From Syngnathus acus (taxonomy: Eukaryota; Chordata; Actinopteri; Syngnathiformes; Syngnathidae): a DNA stretch of 64,000 nucleotides. This document shows, one piece after another, positions 1 to 11,044 of the stretch. Position 1 is the stretch's first letter. Every line of letters starts with the position of its first letter. The stretch lies in contig NC_051097.1 in the NCBI RefSeq assembly GCF_901709675.1, positions 1,745,039-1,809,038 of the forward strand, given 5' to 3'. Under the pieces are notes generated by a model, which saw only the letters and a program-made list of their open reading frames with translations, was not told where the DNA came from and searched no databases. The position numbers were made by a program, and so were the translations under genes.

Positions 1-9
1 GACTGGGAA

Positions 10-1860
10 ATGTTTAAGCAGGCAGCCACTTACAACAATCAGACAGACAAAGAGGAGTATACAGACTCTGTAACCTCTTACATCACAAAGTGCATTGATG
101 ATGTGACCCACACAAAATACATCATCACTCGAGCTAACTGGAAGCCATGGCTGACAGCGGATGTCCTCAGGCTGCTGAGGGCCAGAGACGAAGCCTACAG
201 AGCTGGGGATGAAGCTGGCATGAGAACAGCGAGGGCCAACCTGTCCCGTGGCATCAAGGAAGCGAAAAAGGCATTCACTTGCAAGATTACTGCCCACTTC
301 AAAGACAGCAGGAATGCACGAAGCCTATGGCAGGGCATTCAGACCATCACGGACTACAAGCCCGCGCCGTAGAGCTGTGAGAGCAACATCCCTCTGCTCA
401 ACGATTTGAACCGCTTCTTTGCCCGCTTTGACGCTCAGAACAGCACTTGCCCGCTGAAGACCTCTCCCCCTCCACACGAGCAGCCCCTGTGCCTCTCTGC
501 CGATAGCATGAGGAGGATACTTGCTGCTATCAACATCCCAGGTCGAGAGCTGAAGGACTGCACTGAGGAGCTTAAGGGTGTCTTCACAGACATCTTTAAC
601 ACTTCCCTGCAGCAAGCCATCGTCCCATCATGTTTCAAGGCTGCCACCATCATACCTGTGCCGAAGAAAACTGCCCCACCCTTCTTCAATGACTACCGCC
701 CCGTGGCACTGACACCCATCATCATGAAGTGCTTTGAGCGACTTGTCATGACACACATCCGATCCATTCCCCCCGCCACCCTTGACCCCTTCCAGTTTGC
801 ATGCCGAGCCAAACGGTCCTCTGAGGATGCAATCTGCTGTGCCCTCCACTCAGCCCTCACCCACCAGGAAAAAAGAGACTCGTACGTGAGATTGCTGTTT
901 GTGGACTTCATTTCTGCTTTCAACACTATTGTACCACAACGACTCATCTGCAAACTCAACAAACTGGGACTCAGTACCTACCTCTGCAACTGGGTACTGG
1001 ACTTTCTCTGTCAGAAGCCTCAAGTAGTACGTGTTGGCGACAATATCTCAAGCAGCATCACGCTGAGCACGGGGGGCCCCAAGGCTGCTCAGTCCGCTGC
1101 TCTTCACCCTGCTGACGCATGACTGCACTGCAACCTACAGCAACAACCGCATAGTGAAATTTGCTGACGACACGACTCTGGTGAGTCTCATCACCAAGGG
1201 CGACGAAACTCAATACAGGTTGGAGGTCGACCTTCTGACCACGTGGTGCAGGGACAACAACCTCCTGCTGAACGTCAGCAAGACCAAGGAGATTGTTGTT
1301 GACTTCCAGAAGGGTCACAACCAACACCTGCCACTGGCCATCGACGGTGCTGTGGTGGAGAGAGTGAGCAGCACCAGATTCTTGGGGGTGCACATCAGTG
1401 AAGACCTCTCCTGGACCACAAACACTGCATCACTGGCGAAGAAAGCTCAGCGCCGCCTGTACTTCCTGTGGAAACTCAGGCGAGCAAGTGCTCCACCAGC
1501 CATCATGACCACATTCTACCGAGGCACCATTGAGAGCGTCCTCTCCAGATGTATCGCTGTGTGGGGTGGAAGCTGCACTGACTACAACAGGAAGGCCCTG
1601 CAGCGCATAGTGAACATAGCTGGAAGGATTATTGGTGCTTCACTCCCCTCCCTGAAGGACATTTACACCTCCCATCTCACCCGCAAGGCGACCACGATTG
1701 TGAGTGATGCGAGTCACCCCGCTCACATTTTGTTTGATCTTCTGCCCTCTGGGAAGAGGTACAGGAGCCTGCGCTCCCGCACCACCAGACTCACCAACAG
1801 CTTCATACTCCAGGCTGTTAGGATCCTGCACTCTCTCCCCCCTCTACCCTCTGCTACATG
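10..1860 (+). pseudogene. LINE reverse transcriptase, broken
   Basis: Encodes the linker and reverse transcriptase of the LINE at the left edge. The catalytic box reads KFADDTTLVSL near 1160. Compared with the open copy at 51988-53364 it is damaged in three places. There is an in-frame TAG at 370-372. About nine codons are missing after 'LAAINI' near 535, where the other copy has RKAAGPDN. A frameshift near 1075 makes the frame run into a stop at 1120 and resume in another frame from about 1154. The C-terminal part (IESVLSRCIAVWGGSC, RYRSLRSRTTRL) is well preserved. It cannot make a working enzyme. Confidence 0.85.
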
Positions 1861-2027
1861 ACGTCCTGGCCTTTTGGGCCACGATGGCTGCCTTGCACTA
1901 CTCCACTTGCACTACTCCTCCTGTACTTTTGCGCTATTATACTGACTGTCTGCTGTATGCACAATTGCACCATTTCCACCACATTTCTATTATTTATTCA
2001 TTGCTCTTATTTATTCATTGTATATGC

Positions 2028-2228
2028 CAGGGGTCTCAAACTCCAGTCCTCGGGGGCCGCATTCCTACATGTTTTCCAAGTTTCCCTCGTTAAACACACC
2101 TGATTCAATTATCAGGCTCCTGCAGAACGTGAGGATGAACCGATCATTTGAATCAGGTGTGTTTAACGAGGGAAACTTGGAAAACATGTAGGAATGCGGC
2201 CCCCGAGGACTGGAGTTTGAGACCCCTG
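2028..2228. mobile_element. palindromic hAT-type MITE
   Basis: The 201-bp element begins CAGGGGTCTCAAACTCCAGT and ends with its inverse. The arms pair over roughly 80 bp each, so the whole element can fold on itself. It is bounded by a perfect 8-bp duplication, GTATATGC at 2020-2027 and 2229-2236, as expected of hAT transposition. It has no coding capacity and sits in the 3' UTR of the LINE at the left edge. Confidence 0.9.
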
Positions 2229-2376
2229 GTATATGCCTTCTTATTTTTACTTTTTGTATTGTTTACTTGAATGTGTAATATGTCTTGTCACCGTGGGATA
2301 GTAGGAAATGCAATTTCGATCTCTTTGTATGTCTTGACGTGAAGAAATTGACAATAAAGCAGACTTTGACTTTGAA

Positions 2377-3403
2377 TTGTTTTCTCTTTTTTCATTACTG
2401 TACTGTTTCATTTTATTACTGTTCCGACTTAAACCGAAATTCGGTTTACATTGCCATGTACGAACAGATCGACGTCGTAAACTGAGGACCCCCTGTATAT
2501 CTTTTTTGTTTTATTTTTATCATTTTTTTTTTTTACAACATCATCTGCTTAGCATGCTAAAAGTCAGAATTAAAAGGTTAGCTGGAGCCACAATGAAAAC
2601 AGCTACAATGCCTTTTCTTTTGCTCCAACCACAATAATTCATCAATGTGCAATACCGGTACTGAAAAAGCACCTTTTAAGCCAGTTACTCTTCCATCAGT
2701 CCAAGACCATGCCAAAACTATGTTCCCCAGAAAATCTTGCAAGCTCACAAGAAAATTTCTGTTGTATAAATTTGGCGTGATAATTCCAGGCCTTCAACGA
2801 CAAGGGTCCTTGCTCAAGAGTCAAAAGTGACACGGTCTAGTGACAAAGTCACTATGGGCACACTGCAACATCCAAAGTAATTTTTTATGGCAAAGGATTA
2901 AGATCACATCACTTGTACAAAGTACCATTGGCTGCATTTTCTGTAAAGAATGCCTGCATTAACTCAGTCTAATCCAGTTTCAAACCCTCAAAGAGCTAAA
3001 AAGCCAACACATTTGATCTAACTCATCTTAACATCACTCCCTTGGCAGCATGCGTAAAAAATGGCTCTGTGGTGTAATGTATGAAAAAGAAAAATGAATA
3101 CATCAATATTACCTGGTAGATAAATTGTGTGATTAATTTACTTAGTCTGATCTGAGGGAAGGGAACATTCTCCATCAGCAACAAATGTGTTCTGACTTTC
3201 TTTCGTTCTTACTTACTTTCAGGAAAAATAAGAATGAGTATGAGCAATAAATTTAGCTGTCAAGTCGGCTACTAAAGTGAAATGGAGTAAATATGAATCA
3301 GTTGTTACTTTTAGAAATGCAATCCTGACCATTACAGTATAAAACATCTGAACCAACCATGGAATCCTCCACATGATACCAGTACAAACAAGTCTCTCTT
3401 TAC
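2377..3403. other. non-coding, neuregulin intron
   Basis: About 1 kb of AT-rich sequence. I looked on the minus strand for the next neuregulin cytoplasmic exons and saw none. No repeat family was recognised. It is presumably intron, with the remaining 3' exons beyond the left edge. Confidence 0.5.
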
Positions 3404-3522
3404 CTTTGGCTGGAGGTGTTGGTGAGTGTGGTAGCTTGTTGAGTTGATAAAGCATATTTGCTTGTGGAGAATGTTGTCTCTGTCTCTTTCTCAGCTGCAT
3501 GTTGGATTGCTGCCCCATTACA
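3404..3522 (-). CDS. nrg1: neuregulin cytoplasmic exon 2
   Basis: A 119-nt exon of the intracellular tail. It reads CNGAAIQHAAEKETETTFST then SKYALSTQQATTLTNTSSQ plus two bases. This matches the neuregulin block with (A/T)ET(S/T)FSTSHY. The acceptor CATCGTAG ends at 3523 and the donor GTAAAG starts at 3403. It begins in phase 0, fitting the previous exon. The mammalian exon is 12 nt longer, a whole number of codons. The wording is between NRG1 (AETSFSTSHY) and NRG2 (ETETTFSGS), so paralogue assignment rests more on the first coding exon. The following exons are not in the window. Confidence 0.82.
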
Positions 3523-3620
3523 CTACGATGAAAACATTTTGAAAAAGAAAGTAAGTGATTAGTATCAACCATTCATTACATTTGAAGCATTATATTACAT
3601 GTCTGTGAGTTAAAGTATAC

Positions 3621-3747
3621 GTTGGTCTGCTGCAAATCCTGGAGCGGCAAATTGGAAACCTGCCGTCGGCTGGCTGATTTTGCCAGCTTGTTCCTCTTGG
3701 TTCTCAGGTTCTGCCTGAGACGGTCATGGAGCTTCTTCCTCTGCTTC
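3621..3747 (-). CDS. nrg1: neuregulin juxtamembrane cytoplasmic exon 1
   Basis: A 127-nt exon directly after the transmembrane exon. It encodes KKQRKKLHDRLRQNLRTKRN and ends LPLQDLQQTN. The KKQRKKLHDRLRQ block is the strongly conserved basic juxtamembrane stretch of NRG1; NRG2 reads KQRKQMHNHLRQ. The acceptor AAAACAG ends at 3748 and the donor GTATAC starts at 3620. The length equals the mammalian exon as I recall it. It completes the split codon AA|G left by the transmembrane exon and ends in phase 0. Confidence 0.93.
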
Positions 3748-3825
3748 CTGTTTTAGAAGAAACATACAGTACTACATTATGATGCTACTCAGAGACGATG
3801 TGCTAAAACTATATAAGTTAAAGTT

Positions 3826-4116
3826 AAAAAGTCCCAATGATCGTCGTCACACACACATCTGGGTGTGGTGAAATTTGTCCTTTGCATTTAACCCATCCCG
3901 TGATTTTGATCCATCCCCTGGGGGAGAGGGGAGCAGCAGCAGCAGTGCTGCGCTCGGGAATCATTTGATGATCTAACCCCCCAATTCCAACCCTTAATGC
4001 TGAGTGCCAAGCAGGGATGCAATGGGTCCCATTTTTATAGTCTTTGGTATGACCCGGCCGGGGTTTGAACCCACAACCTTCCAGTCTCAGGGCAGCCCAC
4101 TGAGCTGAACTATTCA
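3826..4116 (-). mobile_element. tRNA-derived SINE
   Basis: Read on the minus strand it begins with a tRNA-like head, including 'AGCTCAGTGG' (A-box-like) and 'GGTTCAAACCCC'-type B box. A conserved body follows ('ACTATAAAAATGGGACCCAT'), then the tail 'CATTGGGACTTTTTAACTTT' at 3826. Near-identical copies lie at 30134-30432 and 61999-62285, with a fragment at 25240-25306. The head of this copy is slightly degraded. Confidence 0.85.
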
Positions 4117-4563
4117 TTTTCCCCCTACATTAAATAGCGTTATTATGTTTTTACTGTGTACGTACAGCATGTTGTTGGAACAACACATCATACTGTAGTT
4201 ATTGCATTTATTTATGGCACTTGGTGCACTAAGTGTCATTTTAAGGCTAAAGCCTTTTAGTTTTAAGGTATACCATTAGAGATACACTTACAGTATATAC
4301 TATCATATAAAACCATTTATCATTCGGTGGCCTTTTTTTCTTTCAATTCTTGATTCTCGCATGCGCAGATCTTCTTCTTTTCCTTTCGGAAATCTGCAAA
4401 TTTTAGTGGTGGGTATCGTCAGTCTGTAAGTGAGTTTCTGTCAGAATATCAGGCTCTTATATAGGCCCAGTGACAACAGCCAATCAGCGTTTATAACGTA
4501 ATTTTCATGTCACATTGCAGGACACGCTCAAAGAAATAAAGAAAAAACTCAAATGAACACCAC
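4117..4563. other. non-coding intron
   Basis: AT-rich intronic sequence with no exon or recognised repeat. Confidence 0.5.
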
Positions 4564-4567
4564 ACGC

Positions 4568-4642
<75 letters not shown>
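4564..4642. repeat. (CAGA)n and (CA)n microsatellite
   Basis: Tandem CAGA units to about 4600, followed by a CA run to about 4641. Simple repeat with no coding content. Confidence 0.95.
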
Positions 4643-4680
4643 GATTCGTGATCTGTGGAATATACTAAACAATATGGGAC

Positions 4681-7600
4681 ATGATGATAAAAATGAATGG
4701 ATCACGTTTTCCCTCGCCCGGACGCGGGTCACCGGGGCCCCCCTCTGGAGCCAGGCCTGGAGGCGGGGCTCGAAGGCGAGCGTCTGGTGGCCGGGCCTTC
4801 GCCCATGGGGCCCGGCCGGGCTCAGCCCGAAAAGGAAACGTGGGTCCCCCTTCCCATGGGCTCACCACCTGTGGGAGGGGCCAAAGGGGTCGGGTGCATT
4901 GCAAGCTGGGCGGCGGCCAAAGGCAGGGACCTTGGCGGTCTGATCCCCGGCTGCAGAAGCTGGCTCTTGGGACATGGAATGTCACCTCTCTGGCTGGAAA
5001 GGAGCCCGAGCTGGTGTGCGAGGCAGAAAAGTTCCGACTAGATATAGTCGGACTTGCCTCCACGCACAGTTTGGGTTCCGGTACAAGCCCTCTCGAGAGG
5101 GGCTGGACTCTCTTCCACTCTGGAGTTGCCCACGGTGAGAGGCGTCGGGCAGGTGTGGGTATACTTATTGCCCCCCGGCTGGGCGCCTGCACATTGGGGT
5201 TCACCCCGGTGAACGAGAGGGTAGCCTCCCTCCGCCTTCGGGTGGGGGGACGGGTCCTGACTGTTGTTTGTGTCTATGCACCAAACGGCAGCTCAGAGTA
5301 CCCACCCTTCTTGGAGTCCCTGGAGGAAGTGCTGGAGAGCGCTCCTTCTGGGGACTCCGTCGTTCTACTGGGTGACTTCAATGCTCACGTGGGCAATGAC
5401 AGTGAGACCTGGAAGGGCGTGATTGGGAGGAACGGCCCCCCCGATCTGAACCCGAGCGGTGTTCTATTGTTGGACTTCTGTGCTCGACACGGATTTTCAA
5501 TAATGAACACCATGTTCAAACATAAGGGTGTCCATGTGTGCACTTGGCACCAGGACACCCTAGGCCGCAGTTCGATGATCGACTTTGTAGTCGTGTCATC
5601 GGATTTGCGGCCGCATGTTTTGGACACTCGGGCGAAGAGAGGGGCGGAGCTGTCAACTGATCACCACCTGGTGGTGGGTTGGCTCCGATGGTGGGGGAAG
5701 ATGCCGGTCCGACCTGGCAGACCCAAACGTTCTGTGAGGGTCTGCTGGGAACGTCTGGCGGAATCCCCTGTCAGGAAGAGCTTCAACTCCCACCTCCGGC
5801 AGAGCTTTTCCCACGTCCCGGGGGAGGCGGGGGACATTGAGTCCGAGTGGACCTTGTTCCGCGCCTCCATTGTTGAGGCGGCCGACCGGAGCTGTGGCCG
5901 TAAGGTCATTGGTGCCTGTCGTGGCGGCAATCCCCGAACCCGCTGGTGGACACCGGCGGTAAGGGATGCCGTCAAGCTGAAGAAGGAGTCCTATCGGGCC
6001 GTTTTGGCCTGCGGGACTCCGGAGGCAGCTGACAGGTACCGGATGGCCAAGCGGAACGCGGCTTCGGCGGTTGCTGAGGCAAAAACCCGGGCGTGGGAGG
6101 AGTTCGGCGAGGCCATGGAGAATGACTTCCGGACGGCTTCGAGGAAATTCTGGTCCACCATCCGGCGTCTCAGGAGGGGGAAGCAGTGCAACGTCAACAC
6201 TGTTTACAGTGGAGATGGCGTGCTGCTGACCTCGACTCGGGACGTCGTGTGTCGGTGGGGAGAATACTTCGAAGACCTCCTCAATTCCACCGACACGCCT
6301 TCCATTGTGGAAGCAGGGCCTGGGGACTCTGAGGCGGACTCTCCAATCTCTGGGGTTGAAGTCACTGAGGTAGTTAAAAAACTCCTCGGTGGCAAGGCCC
6401 CGGGGGTGGATGAGATCCGCCCGGATTTCTTAAGGGCTCTGGATGTTGTGGGGCTGTCATGGCTGACACGTCTCTACAGCATCGCGTGGACATCGGGGAC
6501 AGTGCCTCTGGATTGGCAGACTGGGGTGGTGGTTCCCCTCTTTAAGAAGGGGGACCGGAGGGTGTGTTCCAATTACAGGGGAATTACACTCCTCAGCCTC
6601 CCTGGTAAGGTCTATTCAGGGGTGCTGGAGAGGAGGGTCCGTCGGGAGGTCGAACCTCGGATTCAGGAGGAACAGTGTGGCTTTCGTCCTGGCCGTGGAA
6701 CAGTGGACCAGCTCTTCACCCTCAACAGGATCCTCGAGGGTGCATGGGAGTTCGCCCAACCAGTCCACATGTGTTTTGTGGACTTGGAGAAGGCGTTCGA
6801 CCGTGTCCCTCGGGAGGTTCTGTGGGGGGTGCTTCGGGAGTACGGGGTACCGAGCCAACTGATAAGGGCGGTTCGGTCCCTGTATCACCGATGCCAGAGT
6901 GTGGTCCGCATTTCCGGCAGTAAGTCGGATTCGTTCCCAGTGAGGGTTGGACTCCGCCAAGGCTGCCCTTTGTCACCGATTCTGTTCATAATTTTTATGG
7001 ACAGAATTTCTAGGCGCAGCCGAGGCGTTGAGGGTGTCCGGTTTGGGGACCTCAGCATCGCGTCTCTGCTTTTTGCAGACGACGTGGTGCTGTTGGCTTC
7101 TTCAGGCCGTGATCTCCAGCTCTCACTGGAGCGGTTCGCAGCCGAGTGTGAAGCGGTCGGGATGAGGGTCAGCACCTCCAAATCCGAGTCCATGGTCCTC
7201 GATCGGAAAAGGGTGGAATGCCCTCTCCGGATCGGGGATGAGATCCTGCCCCAAGTGGAGGAGTTTAAGTATCTTGGGGTCTTGTTCACGAGTGAGGGGA
7301 GGATGGAGCGCGAGATCGACAGGCGGATCGGTGCAGCGTCGGCAGTAATGCGGACTCTGTACCGGTCCGTCGTGGTAAAGAGAGAGCTGAGCCAAAAGGC
7401 AAAGCTCTCAATTTACCGGTCGATTTACGCTCCTACCCTCACCTATGGTCACGAGCTATGGGTCGTGACCGAAAGAACGAGATCCCGGATACAAGTGGCC
7501 GAAATGAGTTTTCTCCGCAGGATGTCCGGGCTCTCCCTTAGAGATAGGGTGAGGAGTTCGGTCATCCGGGAGAGACTCGGAGTAGAGTCGCTACTCCTCC

Positions 7601-7860
7601 ACGTTGAGAGGAGCCAGATGAGGTGGCTCGGGCATCTCATCAGGATGCCTCCTGGACGCCTCCCTGGGGAGGTGTTCCGGGCATGTCCCACCGGTAGGAG
7701 ACCCCGGGGACGACCCAGGACGCGCTGGAGAGACTATGTCTCTCGGCTGGCCTGGGAACGCCTTGGGATCCCCCGGGATGAGCTAGATGAAGTGGCTGGG
7801 GAGAGGGAAGTCTGGGAGTCCCTCCTGAAGCTGCTGCCCCCGCGACCCGACCCCGGATAA
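4681..7860 (+). CDS. Rex3 endonuclease/reverse transcriptase
   Basis: A single open frame of 1059 codons, unbroken to its stop codon. Residues about 98-340 form an apurinic-type endonuclease ([20 protein letters not shown], then [10 protein letters not shown]). Residues about 560-830 form the reverse transcriptase ([49 protein letters not shown]). The C-terminus carries the motif [11 protein letters not shown]. The first ATG overlaps the last base of the target duplication, so the natural start is probably a little downstream (an ATG follows at 4684) or internal. Compared with the copy at 30.6 kb it lacks two codons near 7650. No damage is visible, so activity is possible but unproven. Confidence 0.9.
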   Translation: MMIKMNGSRFPSPGRGSPGPPSGARPGGGARRRASGGRAFAHGARPGSARKGNVGPPSHGLTTCGRGQRGRVHCKLGGGQRQGPWRSDPRLQKLALGTWNVTSLAGKEPELVCEAEKFRLDIVGLASTHSLGSGTSPLERGWTLFHSGVAHGERRRAGVGILIAPRLGACTLGFTPVNERVASLRLRVGGRVLTVVCVYAPNGSSEYPPFLESLEEVLESAPSGDSVVLLGDFNAHVGNDSETWKGVIGRNGPPDLNPSGVLLLDFCARHGFSIMNTMFKHKGVHVCTWHQDTLGRSSMIDFVVVSSDLRPHVLDTRAKRGAELSTDHHLVVGWLRWWGKMPVRPGRPKRSVRVCWERLAESPVRKSFNSHLRQSFSHVPGEAGDIESEWTLFRASIVEAADRSCGRKVIGACRGGNPRTRWWTPAVRDAVKLKKESYRAVLACGTPEAADRYRMAKRNAASAVAEAKTRAWEEFGEAMENDFRTASRKFWSTIRRLRRGKQCNVNTVYSGDGVLLTSTRDVVCRWGEYFEDLLNSTDTPSIVEAGPGDSEADSPISGVEVTEVVKKLLGGKAPGVDEIRPDFLRALDVVGLSWLTRLYSIAWTSGTVPLDWQTGVVVPLFKKGDRRVCSNYRGITLLSLPGKVYSGVLERRVRREVEPRIQEEQCGFRPGRGTVDQLFTLNRILEGAWEFAQPVHMCFVDLEKAFDRVPREVLWGVLREYGVPSQLIRAVRSLYHRCQSVVRISGSKSDSFPVRVGLRQGCPLSPILFIIFMDRISRRSRGVEGVRFGDLSIASLLFADDVVLLASSGRDLQLSLERFAAECEAVGMRVSTSKSESMVLDRKRVECPLRIGDEILPQVEEFKYLGVLFTSEGRMEREIDRRIGAASAVMRTLYRSVVVKRELSQKAKLSIYRSIYAPTLTYGHELWVVTERTRSRIQVAEMSFLRRMSGLSLRDRVRSSVIRERLGVESLLLHVERSQMRWLGHLIRMPPGRLPGEVFRACPTGRRPRGRPRTRWRDYVSRLAWERLGIPRDELDEVAGEREVWESLLKLLPPRPDPG

Positions 7861-7894
7861 GCGGAAGAAGATGGATGGATGGATGGATGGATGG
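4682..7894 (+). mobile_element. Rex3 (RTE clade) LINE, near full length
   Basis: A 3.2-kb non-LTR element bounded by an exact 11-bp duplication, AATATGGGACA at 4671-4681 and 7895-7905. The 3' end carries tandem GATG units (about 7869-7894), the tail type known for fish Rex3. Internal strings TGGCAGACTGGGGTGGTGGT (near 6515) and CGGTGACAAAGGGCAGCC (minus strand, near 6960-6980) agree with conserved Rex3 stretches I recall from published primer sites. Inserted in a neuregulin intron in the opposite orientation. Confidence 0.93.
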
Positions 7895-7905
7895 AATATG
7901 GGACA

Positions 7906-8228
7906 ATGTATTTGTGATTTGATTGACCGAAAGGTTTATAACACTATTCTATTCTATTCTATTCTATTCATTTCATTTCATTTCTTCTTTTATTTGGCTG
8001 CATGTTAGGTGTGCAACACCTGCGCGAGCCGTCCATTCTCAACGCTGTTTGGCTGTCGCTGACGACTTGGATATCCATCCTAGCTGGCCTTATAGTATAT
8101 TGATGGAGGCTCACTGACAATGCTCACCTCTGCTATAATTAAATCATTGTAACTATTGGGTCATCATTGTATCATCATTGTACTGTTTAGTTCTACAAAA
8201 TCATCCATAAAAATGTGGAATACTGTAC
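7906..8228. other. non-coding intron with (ATTCT)n
   Basis: Intronic sequence with a short ATTCT run (about 7944-7970). No gene seen. Confidence 0.6.
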
Positions 8229-8331
8229 TTTGTTTTGCAGTAGGCAACCACACACATGATTCCAACGACTAGGAGTGCAATGCAGATTCCTGTTATTGTT
8301 AAAATACGTTTCTGATACAGCTCCTCAGCTT
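8229..8331 (-). CDS. nrg1: neuregulin transmembrane exon
   Basis: A 103-nt exon reading (K)AEELYQKRILTITGICIAL then LVVGIMCVVAYCKTK. This is the single membrane-spanning helix and stop-transfer segment of pro-neuregulin, nearly identical to human NRG1. Preceding exons supply the first base of its split Lys or Gln codon. It starts right after TTTTTCAG (8332-8339) and ends at donor GTACAG (8228-8223), leaving a phase-2 junction. Joined directly to the beta exon it gives MASFYKAEELYQ, the beta-2 form. Joined to the alpha exon it gives NPKQAEELYQ. Confidence 0.96.
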
Positions 8332-8390
8332 CTGAAAAAGAGGACAGTACATTCTTTAAAACTCAGGTCACACACATATACACACACATA

Positions 8391-9022
8391 CCGTATTGGC
8401 CCAAATATAAGACGGTGTTTTTTGCATTGAAATAAGACTGAAAAAGTGGGGGTTGTCTTACATTTGGGGTATAAACATTATACCCATTCACAACGCTAGA
8501 TGGCGCCAGATATCTTCAAAGCGAATGCTGAACTTAACTCCCCAGGCCAAGGCGAACCCCTGTCGCGAAGAAGAAAAATAAAAATAGCGGTAGCAGTTTG
8601 CATTATTTTATTGCAATGTTTTTCCTTATTCAGATTTGTTTCAAGACTACAGTTACAGTTAGACTTTACTTTGATGGTTAATGCAATTATTGCAATTGTG
8701 TTGTTTTATCACAGTAGATTGGTTTATTTACATTTCAAAAACCAGAAGCCATTCATTTACAAATGTGATTGCACTTAAGTTTACAAATTTAAATGTTCAG
8801 ATATTAAGATGTGATAGAAAGGTTTTGCATGATTTGAATGAGGCAAAATAACATGCTTTTTCTCTCGAGTATGTTGTTAGAATCATTTGTGTCAGATGTA
8901 CTGTAATTATTTTCTGTATAAAAATTAAATTTGGTGTTCAAAAGGTCTTTTTTCAAACTTGAGTCTTGAAAAAGAGGGGGTCGTCTTATAATCAGGGTCG
9001 TCTTATATTCGGGCCAATACGG
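8391..9022. mobile_element. TA-flanked non-autonomous element (CCGTATTGGCCC ends)
   Basis: A 632-bp element with terminal inverted repeats CCGTATTGGCCCAAATATAA and the inverse of CCGTATTGGCCCGAATATAA, flanked by TA on both sides. This fits a Tc1/mariner/pogo-type insertion. A 92-codon frame inside (8500-8778) has one hydrophobic stretch but no recognised family. It sits 59 bp upstream of the neuregulin transmembrane exon. Confidence 0.75.
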
Positions 9023-9048
9023 TACATATAAAGTCAATACGATATCGT

Positions 9049-9071
9049 CGACACACACACACACACACACA

Positions 9072-9150
<79 letters not shown>

Positions 9151-9178
9151 ACACACACACAGACGCACACGCAAACAC
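9049..9178. repeat. (CA)n microsatellite
   Basis: An imperfect CA/GT tract with a few GTAC and GCAC interruptions. Frames across it on either strand are artefacts of the repeat. Confidence 0.97.
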
Positions 9179-9584
9179 ACTTGTGTACAAACATCAGTCG
9201 GACATAAAGGTTTGTAGAAGAGAAGCAAAACAAGAACTGCAGCACGAGGGAATGGGGATATACAGTAAAGAAGATGGAAATGGTGGAAATGGAAATGAGG
9301 TTGAAAAAAAAAGGAGCAAGACAGTTGTGTATCAAGATTGAATCACATTGAAGAAAACACGACAACACGATATGTTTCAAGAAATAGTTGAAGGGATGTA
9401 AACATACGGTATCAGATATTTAAAACCCCATTACCCTTTCATGGAGAAATCAGACAATGTTTGCCTGACTTACATTTTCAAAATGAATGTATTTGGTGTT
9501 CAAACAACTGCTATTTCATATGTATGTTTTGTAAAGGAAATTATTCCAATTAGTAATTGTTCTTTTGTTTTAATTGGTTTAGTG

Positions 9585-10123
9585 CAGTGGTTTTTAACCT
9601 GGGTTCGATCACCCCTCGGGGTTCGGTGACTCGGTCTCAGGGGGTCGACAGAGCCTCCACTGAGGAGGTCCAAACAAACCCGATTTACTGTGTAAATCCT
9701 GATTCGCCAGTATGTAATTTGTTGTGAGTTTAGGCGATGTGCTGGTTTTGTTCTTTGAACAAGGTGATGTTCATGCACGGCTCATTTTGTGCACCAGTAA
9801 AAAACATCTATATCTTGAATTTAAAAAATAAAAAAATAAAAATCACTAACGAGGGGTTCGGTGAATACGCATATGAAACTGGTGGGGTTCGGTACCTCCA
9901 ACAAGGTTAAGATCCATGACAGGTGAGCCACGCCTTCATTCATCAGCTGATAAAGACACGTCACACCTACACCAGTGACAGTCTGATGAAGGCGAAAGTA
10001 CACGCCGAAACATGTCAGGTAAATAAAACAACCTAAATAATTTGTCTGTGATAAAAGAACCAGTCAACTAATTTACAAGTGAAGATAAAATGAACTTAGT
10101 ACAACTAAGGTTAAGAACCACTG
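9585..10123. mobile_element. hAT-type MITE
   Basis: 539 bp with ends CAGTGGTTTTTAACCT and AGGTTAAGAACCACTG, an inverted pair. It is flanked by a perfect 8-bp duplication GTTTAGTG at 9577-9584 and 10124-10131. Internally it repeats a 'GGGGTTCGGT' motif three times. No coding capacity. Confidence 0.9.
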
Positions 10124-10245
10124 GTTTAGTGTCTAAAGAATCGTATTTGTGCTACCAATTCTGGATGTACGACCCCTTCATTTGACAAGCTAAACTAACT
10201 AAGGGCTTACATTTTCAAACGAATTAAAGAAGGAATGGTCCATAC

Positions 10246-10269
10246 CCATAAATTCAACTCCAAGATGTT
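10246..10269 (-). pseudogene. nrg1: neuregulin beta-1 mini-exon relic
   Basis: 24 nt reading AA CAT CTT GGA GTT GAA TTT ATG G, i.e. (K)HLGVEFM(G). In mammals this position between the beta and transmembrane exons holds a 24-nt exon encoding (K)HLGIEFM(E), which makes the beta-1 isoform. Length, phase and a good donor (GTATGG, 10245-10240) agree. A pyrimidine-rich stretch lies upstream. The two bases before the exon are TG (10271-10270) instead of AG, and no other AG lies close by. The exon is probably no longer spliced in. A sequencing error or a rare non-canonical acceptor are the alternatives. Confidence 0.75.
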
Positions 10270-11044
10270 CATGTAGCAGCAGTGACAGGGAGAATGTAGA
10301 TTATTTTTAGATGAAATTCATTTGCTGATTATGAATGTGATAAAATCAAAAATCAAAATAAAGATGGGTTACCGTGTTTTTCCATGCATAATGCGCAAAA
10401 TTTAACTAATTTATTGTCCTAAAATCTGGGGTGCGCATTATGCATGGGTACAACAATTTTTGAAGAAAATCTCCCTCGAAATAAAACTTGAAATCACACC
10501 TTTCTTCTTGTTTGTTGTCAATCGCGCATCGCATTCAGCCATCCTGCCCAACACACTTACTCAGTAAAATTCATAATTGACGACGCATCGTTTGATGCGA
10601 TGGTGCAATCCTTGATGGTGTGTTATTGTCAAATATTGTTTGTTTTTTAATCTCCATCGCAAACCGGATATCATACGGAGGCCGCCATTACAGATGCGCA
10701 GAACGGATGCGCAAGACACGTCAGCTATATAAAGAGCGAGAGTTCAGTTCTCTACCTAAATGCGTATTACAGGTAATATTTTATTTCACAACACTTTGCC
10801 TTGTTCCTTTCTTCTCTGCTGTTCACTTCAAACACTCTCCATACGAACACAATGCTCTCGTATCAGACGCTTGCTCGATCACCTGCTCGTTTGCTGTCAC
10901 AATGTACCCTACACAAATCCGAAACATTTCTTCGCTATCGAGTTTGCTAGCGCATGCGCAGTGATACTGACCGGCAGAATAACATCCGGTTGTTCCCAAA
11001 GATGATCTTTTTCTGAAATAATTTTACGTTTACGGACTTAAGTA

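Larger units (their letters stand above)
1..2376 (+). mobile_element. L2/CR1-group LINE, 5' end outside window
   Basis: A non-LTR retrotransposon entering from the left edge. It holds the linker and reverse-transcriptase part of the second ORF, then a short 3' UTR. It ends in the direct repeat 'gactttgactttgaa' after 'acaataaagcag' near 2352-2376, the 3' end type of fish L2-like elements. A related copy lies on the minus strand at about 51727-53452. The exact clade (L2, Rex1 or CR1) is not settled by eye. A hAT MITE interrupts its 3' UTR. Confidence 0.85.

Noticed and set aside
4665-5204. 179-codon minus-strand frame overlapping Rex3
   Set aside because: Antisense of the GC-rich Rex3 5' end; no recognised domain.
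8500-8778. 92-codon frame with a hydrophobic segment inside the element at 8391-9022
   Set aside because: No family recognised. It lies in a non-autonomous repeat and would need conservation among copies to be taken seriously.
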